DNA of 64,000 nt, from contig NC_084942.1 of the NCBI RefSeq assembly GCF_958298935.1, positions 18,545,501 to 18,609,500 of the forward strand. Direction: 5' to 3'. The notes under the pieces were generated by a model. That model saw only the letters and a program-made list of their open reading frames with translations, was not told the origin of the DNA and did no database searches. The number at the start of each line of letters is the position of its first letter. Positions within the stretch are counted from its first letter, which is position 1. Source of the DNA: Phragmites australis (taxonomy: Eukaryota > Streptophyta > Magnoliopsida > Poales > Poaceae). Positions 55,260-64,000 of the stretch are shown here, one piece after another. Made by a program: the position numbers and the translations under genes.

Positions 55260-56078
55260 TAGCGTGGAAACGGGTTGGGTCGGGGTTGGGTGGAGCAAGA
55301 ACGCATCCGATTCAAAACCCGAATCCTCAAACTCGATCCGGCCCCGAAATTATAACTGGATGCAAAATCAAACCTGACCCTAGCCCAGACAGGGATCCGA
55401 GACTCGATACTTGACGGGGAACCCGAAACCCGACTCCTTCACGGCAACACCGGCTCCGCCTCGGCCTCACTCTCTGGTGTCGTGGTGCCACCTTGGCCTC
55501 GCCTCTCCCTCCGGCGCTGCCTGCCCACCTCGGCCTCGCCTCGCCCTCTGGTGCTGCCTACCTTCCTCAGCCTCGCCTCGCCCTTCGACGCCAGTGCGCT
55601 GCCTCGTCCTCATCCTTGCCTCTCCCTCCAGTACCGGCTGCTAGCCTCGGCCTTGGCCTTGCCCGCCGCATACGCGCTGATCCAGAGACGGCGATGAGGG
55701 TGGAGCGGATCCAGTGACACGAGGGCAGACCGACAGAGGGAGGGTCAGCCCAGAGCGGCCGAACACGACGGGGATGAGGTTGGCTTGGGGCGACGGAGCG
55801 GGTGAGCGCACCGTTTGGTGGATTTAGATTTGGTTGTGGCATGTGAGTTGTGACGATTTGACGGATTGAAGATGGAGACGATGGACTTAAAGGTGAGGGC
55901 TCAGGTTTTCAGGGCCCGTGGGTGTCCCACAAGTGCAATATCAGACCTAGATCTAGACCCGAATCGGATCAGTGCCCGACACAATAGCCCTGCGAGGCAG
56001 ATTCTACTACCAAACTCGCCCCTTGTTGGGTTTGAAACCCGCAAGACCCCGACTCGACCCGGTCCACTACCACCCCTA
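55260..56078. mobile_element. Non-autonomous hAT element
   Basis: 819 bp with ends TAGCGTGGAAACGGGTTGGG and, inverted, TAGGGGTGGTAGTGGACCGG, both followed by GGGTCGGGG-like repeats. The 8-bp target duplication is CTTAATCT (55252-55259) and CTTGATCT (56079-56086), 7 of 8 identical. The interior 55440-55720 is GC-rich (GCCTCGCCTCGCCC repeats) and holds no transposase. Confidence 0.85.
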
Positions 56079-56086
56079 CTTGATCT

Positions 56087-56971
56087 CCATACCTAATTTG
56101 TGCTGCAGCGGCACGAGCATCAAGATATAGTGATAGCAGCGTGTGCACACTTAGAGCTGGTGACAAGTGAGCTTTTTATCCGGTTTGGATGACAGTCTAT
56201 ACTTCAGATTGGTACCCCTCAATAGAGCTTGCAATGGTTTTTTTGCTTCTCAGAATAAGCTTCATGTATTATTATTTTTCTTATCTTTTTTTTCTTTTTT
56301 TTTCTTGTGTGCATTCGAGCTATGCAAAAACTAGAAGTGAAATTTCATACCGTTGTATCTTTTTGATGTAACGATAAGAGTCAATTAATATTCTCTTTAT
56401 AAAAAAAAATCTCTCATTGATTTATGATAATCCATGTCTAAACAGAATGAGCAAAAAATGTAGCCTGATTAAGGTGAAAAAGAAAGTTTTCAACGGTTAG
56501 AATTAGAGAAACTAAAAAATACATACACAACCTAGTCCTAAAATACTACCCATGTTGCTGTGAGCTACAGTGAGTGAGTCAAAACTGTAAAAATTCGTAT
56601 CCTTTGACTTTACTAAAACAATATCAGAGAATAAAATAAATAGTGCTATGGCATTAGTCCTCATAAATCGTTAGATCTGGAATAGATTTACCGTATTGTC
56701 TGCTACAGTAACTTTATAAATAGAAGAATTACTATCGCACTTTGCTACAACAAATCACTACAGTAAATAATCGTAAGATACTATTTACTTGACTCGGATT
56801 ACTGAACCTTTCGATGACTTTTAGAGGATACTAATCCGAACTGCAACCACCCCTCTCCTTTTCTACTTCTTCCTTCTCCCTACAAAGCCATCAGATCCCT
56901 CACATTTCATCACCCCCCCACCCCCACATCAATTCCGCCCAAGAAACCACACCACCTTCCCACCCACTCCA
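56087..56971 (+). promoter_or_regulatory. Upstream region of the lectin receptor kinase gene
   Basis: AT-rich with no ORF. TATAAATA at about 56715-56722 and a pyrimidine patch CCTCTCCTTTTCTACTTCTT at 56852-56871 are candidate core-promoter elements, as expected for grass genes; neither is proven. Confidence 0.4.
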
Positions 56972-59041
56972 ATGCCAAACACTAACCCCAAGCTTCATAT
57001 CCTCATTTTCTTCCTCCTCCCCCTCTTTCTTCTCGCCAGTCTCGCCGCCTCCCAAGAATTCACCTACAAAGGCTTCGGCGCCAGCGGAGCCGGCGGCAAT
57101 GTGAACCTGACCCTGAACGGTGTCACGGAGCTCCGGACCGACGGCATCCTGCGCCTGACCAACGAGACGTCGCGGCTCATCGGCCACGCCTTCTACCCGT
57201 CCCCGCTCCGCCTCGTCCGGAACGGCTCCGCCGTGTCATTCTCGACGGCGTTCGCGTTCACCGTCGTGCCGGAATACCCGAAGCTGGGAGGGCACGGGTT
57301 CGCGTTCGTGGCGGCTCCCGACCCGCGCCTCCGCGGCGCGCTGCCCAGCCAGTACCTGGGTTTGCTCAGCGCCGCCGACATCGGCAACGCCACCAACCAC
57401 GTCTTCGCCGTCGAGTTCGACACCGTGCAGGACTTCGAGTTCGGGGACATCAATGACAATCACGTCGGTGTAGACCTCAACAGCCTCGTCTCCAACGCCT
57501 CCGCATCAGCGGCCCCCGTCAACCTCAAGTCCGGGGACATCGTGCTCGCCTGGGTCGACTATGACGGCGCGGCCAGGCTCCTCAACATCTCTATTGCAAC
57601 CGGCTCGGAGAAGCCGGCGGCGCCGCTCATCTCCTTCCGTGTGGACCTCGCCGGGGTCTTCCGGGAGGAGATGTACGTCGGATTCTCTGCGTCCACGGGG
57701 CTCCTCGCGAGCTCGCACTACCTCATGGGCTGGAGCTTCCGGCTCGGAGGCGGCGCCGCGCCAAGGCTGGACCTTTCGTCCCTGCCGTCGCTGCCGCGGC
57801 CAAAGGAAGGCAAGAACCGGACGTCGATGATCCTGGCGTCGACGTTCTCGGCGTTCGTGGCGCTGGTGGTGCTCGTCAGCGCCGGCGCGTACGCCGCGTA
57901 CCGGATCAAGAACCGCGACGTGATCGAGCCGTGGGAGCTGGACTACGGGCCGCACCGCTTCAAGTACGCCGAGCTGCGGCGCGCGACGCGCGGGTTCCGC
58001 GAGCGCGAGCTCCTCGGCTTCGGTGGGTTCGGCAAGGTGTACCGCGGCGTTCTCCCGGGCTCTGGCGAGACCGTCGCCGTGAAGCGCGTTAACCACGAGT
58101 CCCGACAGGGGCTCCGCGAGTTCGTCGCCGAGATCGCGTCCATCGGCCGGCTCCGCCACCGCAACCTGGTTCAGCTCCAGGGCTGGTGCCGCCGCCGCGG
58201 CGACCTCCTCCTGGTCTACGACTACATGCCCAACGGCAGCCTCGACCGCCACCTCTTCGGCGGCGACCACCTGAAGGCGTCGCGGCTCACGTGGGCTGTC
58301 AGGCACCGCATCCTCCGCGACGTGGCGTCGGCGCTGCTGTATCTGCACGAGGGGTGGGATCACGTCGTCCTGCACCGCGACGTGAAGGCCAGCAACGTGC
58401 TCCTCGACGGCGACATGTCGGCCCGTCTCGGCGACTTCGGGCTCGCCAAGCTCCACGAGCGCGGCGCCAACCCGAGCACGACGCGCGTGGTGGGCACGCT
58501 GGGGTACCTGGCGCCGGAGCTGACGAGGACGGGGAAGGCGACGGCGTCGGCGGACGTGTTCGCGTTCGGGGCGCTGGTGCTGGAAGTGGTGGCCGGGCGG
58601 CGGCCCATCGAGCCCCGCGCGCTGCCCGAGGAGTTGGTGCTGGCCGAGTGGGCGTGGGAGCGGTACGCGGCCGGGGAGGTGGAGAAGGTGGTGGACGCGA
58701 GGCTCGACGGCGCGTACGACGCCGGGGAGGTGGCCGCGGCCGTGAAGGTGGGGCTGTGGTGCTCCCACCCGGCGCCGGCCGCGCGCCCCACGATGCGGGA
58801 GGTGGCGAGGTACCTGGACGGTGGGGAGGCCGGCGAGGTGCCGGAACCTCCGCCACCGCCGCCTCCCCCGCCGGCGTGCTCCGGCGAGGTGGGGTTCGAC
58901 GACTTCGTGCACTCGTTCCCGTCGTCGTCCGTCGAGCGGGCGGCCGTCGCGGGCGCTGGATGGAACAGTGGGACCCAGACGTCGGTGGCTACGTTCCCGT
59001 ACTCGCCGCTGTCCATGCGATCGTCCCACGTCAGCGTATGA
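56972..59041 (+). CDS. LECRK: L-type lectin-domain receptor kinase, intact, intronless
   Basis: The 689-residue protein has a signal peptide (1-27, hydrophobic [17 protein letters not shown]), a legume-lectin ectodomain (about 28-262) with EFDTV (148-152) and metal-site wording [11 protein letters not shown] (161-171), several N-x-S/T sites, a membrane helix (about 286-310), then a juxtamembrane stretch [16 protein letters not shown]. The kinase (about 345-615) has P-loop GFGGFGKV (349-356), Lys371 in [12 protein letters not shown] (468-475, RD type), DFG 488-490 and [11 protein letters not shown] Pro9 run (626-634) and a Ser-rich tail ending SSHVSV follow. The layout and motifs match plant LecRK clade S/IV proteins, plasma-membrane sensors in defence and stress; no ligand can be predicted. 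Single exon, very GC-rich, no damage. The antisense and frame-shifted ORFs across it are shadows. Confidence 0.96.
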   Translation: MPNTNPKLHILIFFLLPLFLLASLAASQEFTYKGFGASGAGGNVNLTLNGVTELRTDGILRLTNETSRLIGHAFYPSPLRLVRNGSAVSFSTAFAFTVVPEYPKLGGHGFAFVAAPDPRLRGALPSQYLGLLSAADIGNATNHVFAVEFDTVQDFEFGDINDNHVGVDLNSLVSNASASAAPVNLKSGDIVLAWVDYDGAARLLNISIATGSEKPAAPLISFRVDLAGVFREEMYVGFSASTGLLASSHYLMGWSFRLGGGAAPRLDLSSLPSLPRPKEGKNRTSMILASTFSAFVALVVLVSAGAYAAYRIKNRDVIEPWELDYGPHRFKYAELRRATRGFRERELLGFGGFGKVYRGVLPGSGETVAVKRVNHESRQGLREFVAEIASIGRLRHRNLVQLQGWCRRRGDLLLVYDYMPNGSLDRHLFGGDHLKASRLTWAVRHRILRDVASALLYLHEGWDHVVLHRDVKASNVLLDGDMSARLGDFGLAKLHERGANPSTTRVVGTLGYLAPELTRTGKATASADVFAFGALVLEVVAGRRPIEPRALPEELVLAEWAWERYAAGEVEKVVDARLDGAYDAGEVAAAVKVGLWCSHPAPAARPTMREVARYLDGGEAGEVPEPPPPPPPPPACSGEVGFDDFVHSFPSSSVERAAVAGAGWNSGTQTSVATFPYSPLSMRSSHVSV

Positions 59042-60880
59042 TGACTCTGCCACCTGGGCCCACTTGTCAGTAGTGGCTTCTTCACCGAAGTGGGACCCAT
59101 GAATCTGTTTATATATGTGCTTTCTAATGTTTTTTACTGCACTCGGTCACGGTAAACGGCAGAGTGACAGTGGCAGGCTGGCAGCCTCTTTTTTTTTTGT
59201 CTATTTCTTTTATTTAAAAAGATGTTAAATTTTGGGCTGAGGAATCATGGACACAAGCTCTGTTTTTGGGTCATAATCGAATTATTTTTGCCTTGTGGGA
59301 TCCACATTAGCGTGCAAAAATTGCAAAGAAAGCGTCGCATATGGTGGCGCCAAATAGCGTGGTTATGCCACTACTCAGTGCTGTCTCTACCAGATACTAT
59401 ATCTCGATGGGGGATTCTCCTTTTGACTAAAAAAGGTATGTAACCAGTACATGCTTCAAAAAGAAACCACAAAATCGCACATCGCAACTACAGATGACAC
59501 ATATTATTGATCCAGGTATTTTTTACGGTGCTACTATTTATTTGTTGATAGATTTTTTAAGCAATATTTGTTTAATTTGTAGCCTCACGATTTTGCTTTG
59601 ATTTTTATGCTAAGCTGATTAAGTTGTGGGTTTTTTTGGATTTTGGATATGCGGATCCGACCCGTTAAATTGATTGGACACCCAATTCTATTTTAAAATT
59701 GGTTATGTGTATCTCGGTTTTTGGCACTCATTTTCTTGCTTATCTCTCTGCTAGTCCTATCTCTTTCTTTGTCTTTTTTTCTCCCTTCCGCACTAGAGGC
59801 GGTGTAGGTTTTCGTCTCGTTATCATCACGCATCCATCTCCAAGTCTGCAATCGGCTTATTCAAGGTTCGATTTGAGCGATATTTTATGTTTGGTGCTCA
59901 ACTACTTCCAGGGGGAGCTACGTGTTGTGTTCATTCTCATGGATTTTTTTTCGATTGCTCTCTGTTAATGTTGGGTTTCGTAGTGAGGAACGAGGATTGT
60001 GCTTAGAAATCAGGGAGCTCTTTTGCTCTAGGTGAGCTATAATGCATGTTTGTGCCCTGGGGGGGGGGGGTGGAGTTGGTCACCGTTCTACTATTTTGGA
60101 TGCATTTTTGGTGCTGGAGATTGGTAAAGGAATCGAGTACTATCGAGATCTAACGTTTTTTGCTGTGGTGAGTATGCCCTTCTAGATTTTGTCTCATGAT
60201 TTCATTCATATCATTTCTGTAGTGCTAATTTTGTGTTCAATATTGCTCTTATTTCTTCTGTTGTTACTTAAGTTAGTTATGCCACTCATTCTGGCATATA
60301 TGTGGTACTTAAGTTGGTTTCATTTTTAAATATTTCTATTGTTGCTTAAGTTGGTTTCATTTTTCTTCATGAGATTGGTCTAAATATATGCTTAGTGTTG
60401 ATATATATGTGGTACTTCATTCATATTATTCTATTTATATAGGGTATTGTTGGTGGGGTGGGGCTGTCTCCTTAGAATATAGGTGTAGGTTTTATTGTCT
60501 GTTATGTGGACAAAGATTTTTCATACTAGTCTTTTGATTTTCCTCACTGCTGCTTGTAGTTATGCTCTAGTATTTTTGTCTGTTGCTGCTGTTATGCTTT
60601 TGTGTAGGTTTTACTTTTGTTTGTTATAAGTGGTATGTTAAATGATATTGAACTGCAGAGAGAATTGTGTTGCTTCTATCCTTCATCTTCTTCTTTTTAG
60701 TTTTGTGTTGAAATGGGGCATGTTGATTTTTTTTATGATGTGGGAGGGTTATTGATGTCTATGTTTGCCTTCAGGATGTTGGAAAGCTTGTGTGTGCTGC
60801 ATGATTAGATTTTGCAGGATGCTATTTATGTCAATTTTTTTTTGTTATGTTTCTAATTTTTATGTGCTGTTTCTGCTTGT
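59042..60880. other. LecRK 3' flank and AT-rich spacer
   Basis: The first few hundred bases are the likely LecRK 3'UTR. A G12 run lies at 60060-60071. From about 60000 the sequence takes on the T-rich, intron-like character of the following transposon-type gene and may include its 5' region. No ORF with a known domain. Confidence 0.4.
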
Positions 60881-60882
60881 AG

Positions 60883-63800
60883 ATGGTTCCTGATCGCATT
60901 TCATTCAATCTAAATAATGATGCATTATGCGATGATGTCAGCAAGCCTCCAGAATTGGTTGATGTATTTCTCATAATTTTTTTATAGGTTGTTATGCTTA
61001 GCTTTGCTTCGTTGCTAGTTTTAACTTATTTTTATTGTTTACAGGGAAATAAGCAAGGGGATGACACTGAATTTGATGATGTTGTTTTTTAGCTATATAA
61101 GAGAGAGATAATTTGTTTGCTTAATCTTCTATATATTTTAAATGTATGATTCATGCATTATTTTATTTTTCTTATATTTTATTTATTCTATTTCTTCATA
61201 AAGTAAATAATCTGTAAAAGAAGTTGAAAATTGTTGACTTGAACGATTTGAATCAATTGAAGGTTTGTATTTTTAATTTTTTCCCATATTCATCAATTAT
61301 ATTTTTTGTTAGGTTTTATTTTTTATTTGGTTTAATTGTCATTTATATGTTTCTTTGCAGCTGAAAAAGGTTTGGAAATGATGAAGAACCTGGTCATGGT
61401 CATCCTCGATCTCCCGTTCATTCATCTGATTGTATTCATTGTGGTCATGATAATTGCAAGGGTTGTTTCACATATTGTAGCACTGCGTCTAATTTCAAAT
61501 GTATGCTTGAGAGGTCTTATGGGAATATTTTACCTTTACAGGTTATTATTATTATTATTTTGTTTTTTGTTTTTTTTGTTTCATATTTATGTATTTATGT
61601 TTGTTGTTTGTTGTTCTCATTTCTATATCATTTGTTTTTGTCTTTTTTAGGTTACAGTTGGCATTTATCAATTGTTTGCTAATCATTGCATGCAAGTATC
61701 ATACAATAAGTAGAAGTTGCGTGAGAAATTGATTTTTAACATTATGAAGTTACTTCATGAAGTCTTACATTCAAGCAATCTCAACGGTGTGGGAGGCGCT
61801 ACACCGAACAGTCAAAAAAATGTTGACATTGACAGACATATTGATCCTTCTAACATCAGTCTAGGTATGTGTTTTTATCTGTTATATGTTATGTTCTTCT
61901 TTTTTATATATATAGAACTATCCTTTTTTACATATATAGGTGGTTTTTTAGGTCTTCTTGATAAGAGGAACAATCATGATGATCATAAGGGTATAATTTT
62001 TCATGCCACCAATATGCCTCAACCTAAAGAACATAACATTTCTTATGTGTTTGTTTTTGACAGCAAAATCCTGTTGATTTGAATATGGGGACTGGTTATT
62101 GCTGTGGAAATAGAGCTGCTAGCATTGGGATTAATAGGATGACACACAATGGTTAGTATTAATCTGATAACTGCAATAATTACTGGCTAGTATTAATTTG
62201 AACACATAATGGTTGTTGTTGTGTTATTATGTTTTTATCTTTTCTGCATTCTTTTTGTTCAATCTGATAACAACAATAATTCCTGATTATATTTTTCTTA
62301 TTTTTTGCTTTTTTCATTTATAGGGGATGGGAAGGCTTTTAAGGACAAGAAAAATGTGGATCATTTAAATTGCAAAAGGAAAGTCTTTTTTCTTGATTTG
62401 ACTGATTCTTTTTGCAACAAAGGAGCTGCAAAATTGCATCCTTCATAGCCCGCAGATGTGTTTTTGGCTGTTCGTAATGTTGATTATGTTCCAGGCACCA
62501 TCTCTCCCACAGTTTCTTTGAAGTCAATGTTGCCCTCGCGCTTGAAGCGTGATTCTGGATCCTCTAAATCTTCTGCAATAGTATTGTGCATCTTTTTGTT
62601 ATCTAATTAGGTATATTGTTGTATGTTATTTTTGTTGTGTTTCTGTATTTTTTTCGGCCGATGAAAATGTTATCACCATGGATGTCGTCGATGATGATTG
62701 CTAGATTTGTGATGGTGGTATTGTGAAGGACCCCCCCCCCCCAGTTTCATTGCTAAAAATCCTCCATTAATAACCAATGTATGTTTGATTCTTTTATCGA
62801 GATTTTTTATATACTTGTAGTAGTTAAACTTATGTGTTTTGTGGAATTGATTGTTACACATATTACATGTTCTATGTTTTTTTATGTTCCTTTTTACTTT
62901 TTTCTTGTGTATATGTGTTTACTCATCTAGATATCTCCTAAAATTAAAATTATGGTGAAGAGAATTTTTTTTTAGAAGCTTAGGAGCACGTGCAACAATT
63001 CTGACCAATTGTACAATGGCATCTTTATTGTCCTTAAGCATAGTTATCGCCATGCCAGTAGGGGTATCAATTAAGCTCAGAATGCAAATGATAGCATTGG
63101 TGTTAATTGCTCTATTATCAATGAACGTTATTGCTCCATACAGAAAACCACACCACCTGCTGTCTCTATTGAGCACTTCAATAATGACTCTAAGTTTTGT
63201 GTCACTAGGCAAGAGATTATGTACTACATGGCGTTTTGCAGGCTCTCAAGCAGTAAAACACACCATGCGTATGTACCTTCTTTGTATCGTGTGTTTCCTC
63301 TGTATATCTTTTATTATTTTTATACTTATTCTTTTTTGCTCCCCAACTGTAGCCTTTATTGTATTAATATTGGCAATTTCCATGTGAAGTTCAGTTCTCT
63401 TGGACACTCTATGTTTGCTAGTGGGAAGGTTGTTTCTTTTGTTATGAATGTGTTGTGCAGAAATTTTTTCTTAGAAGAGCGGCCCACGACATCAAATAAA
63501 CATTATTTCTTTTCTATTGTTGGTGTAAGTACATAACTTTACCGAAGTATGCAATATCTAGCTCATCCTTATGTTTTTTTTTTATTTTACATATTTTCTG
63601 CAGGATGTTTTGATAAAGGACACTTCAAATTTTTCTTATGTTCTAAAGTGTTTTGATGGTGTTGCGTCAGTCATGCCTTTGCCTATTGTAAACATGGTAT
63701 TTGTATTGTTCTACTTTTTCTTTCCATTTCCTTATATTTTTATAATTCAATGTTCTTAGTGTTTTGTTCAATTTTTACATCATATTTTTGCAACTTTTCT

Positions 63801-63928
63801 TCCCTATATGCTACGATGATCATTGTTTTCTTTTCATTGTTGATTTGCAAAATATGCTATTTCTGTTTCTGGATTCTATCTTTTCAAAGACTGATGAATA
63901 CCAAATTTTTGCCGGAGGAGGCTGGTAA
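60883..63928 (+). pseudogene. Ulp1/C48-protease-like ORF of transposon type, intron-rich, partial
   Basis: Exon-like pieces: 60883-60957 (MVPDRISFNLNNDALCDDVS), 61045-61092, 61365-61552 (SDCIHCGHDNCKGCF), 61650-61860, 62325-62580 (with a TAG at about 62446), about 63090-63270 (PAVSIEHFNNDSKFCVTRQE), 63353-63526 (VKFSSLGHSMFASGKVVSFV, TTSNKHYFF), 63604-63696 (FSYVLKCFDGVASVMPLPIV) and 63815-63928 (DDHCFLFIVDLQNMLFLFLD). The last four match the N-terminal half of the C48 (Ulp1-like) peptidase domain found in grass MULE and CACTA accessory ORFs. The usual catalytic HW is HC here, followed by the Asp in VDL. The catalytic Cys would lie downstream of 63928. In-frame stops and uncertain junctions suggest decay, but splice sites are mostly kept. 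Confidence 0.55.
62731..62743. repeat. Poly-C tract
   Basis: C13 run between 62731 and 62743, in the intron-like part of the C48-type gene; similar G runs occur at 1278-1290, 10137-10151, 34997-35009 and 60060-60071. Confidence 0.9.
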
Positions 63929-64000
63929 CATGCTACTTCTTTGTGTATCTTTGTCCCTATATGTATATCTTTGTGTGTTTATATATCTATATCTATGCAT

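Noticed and set aside
57506..59053. 515-codon ORF antisense to the lectin receptor kinase
   Set aside because: It is a mirror of the GC-rich kinase exon (codon-position GC bias keeps the opposite frame open); it has no domain and only low-complexity Arg/Gly/His composition.
58186..59073. 295-codon plus-strand ORF overlapping the kinase in another frame
   Set aside because: Arg/Gly-rich shadow frame of the real gene; no recognisable domain.

Overview
This window is a stretch of nuclear genome from a flowering plant, almost certainly a grass (Poaceae); a panicoid grass is likely, but that is inference. The evidence is spliceosomal introns, very GC-rich first exons in the housekeeping genes, a plant tRNA-Arg(ACG), a chloroplast RIQ/DUF1118 gene, an L-type lectin receptor kinase, and a TE load typical of grasses: Ale and Maximus/SIRE-like copia, gypsy-like relics, PIF/Harbinger, MULE, hAT, CACTA, Stowaway MITEs, SINEs and a LINE. 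There is no operon-like organisation, and each gene is an island among nested repeats.

Layout. 0-5.3 kb is an LTR-retrotransposon nest: an Ale-clade copia 3' half with its 3' LTR sits in an antisense Maximus/SIRE-like LTR, followed by a gypsy/LARD-like relic. 5.3-8.1 kb holds the last exon of a TOM5 homolog (minus), a tRNA-derived SINE with an 8-bp target duplication, and an intact tRNA-Arg(ACG). 8.1-11.3 kb is a rearranged PIF/Harbinger element ending about 90 bp before the ATG of an intact two-exon RIQ-type thylakoid protein gene (11.4-12.1 kb). 12.1-15.5 kb is AT-rich spacer with MITE relics. 15.5-20.9 kb is a MULE-like element with TIRs of about 60 bp, interrupted by a 3.8-kb hAT with decayed transposase and a 60-bp coding tandem repeat. 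21.5-26.0 kb is a multi-exon pseudogene of an asparagine-synthetase-domain protein (ASNSD1-like). 26.4-28.1 kb is an intact TAF8 gene with an overlapping uORF, followed by a possible long 3'UTR intron carrying MITE and SINE insertions. 31-38 kb holds a PIF-type MITE, a foldback MULE with a 10-bp direct repeat, an LTR-like fragment, a Pack-MULE-like element and the broken 3' end of a Misato/DML1 gene carrying a hAT element in an exon. 38.7-39.4 kb is a SWIB/Plus3 (NERD-type) gene fragment. 39.6-43 kb is a decayed antisense copia element. 43.3-44.8 kb is a MULE with an exact 9-bp target duplication, palindrome-rich TIRs and a repeat-protein ORF. 45-50 kb holds two paralogous non-coding blocks and Stowaway MITEs. 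50.9-52.7 kb is a LINE 3' half. 53.4-54.5 kb is a non-autonomous CACTA element and 55.3-56.1 kb a non-autonomous hAT. 57.0-59.0 kb is an intact intronless L-type lectin receptor kinase. 60.9-64 kb is an intron-rich, AT-rich Ulp1/C48-protease-like ORF of transposon type that runs out of the window.

Intact genes: tRNA-Arg(ACG), RIQ-like, TAF8 and LecRK. They belong to unrelated processes (translation, grana organisation/NPQ, TFIID assembly, cell-surface signalling). TOM5, ASNSD1, Misato and NERD-like are fragments or pseudogenes here. The region's main interest is the readable history of transposition: at least seven DNA elements have recognisable TIRs plus target duplications, several lie inside gene exons, promoters or other elements, and one MULE encodes an uncharacterised repeat protein.
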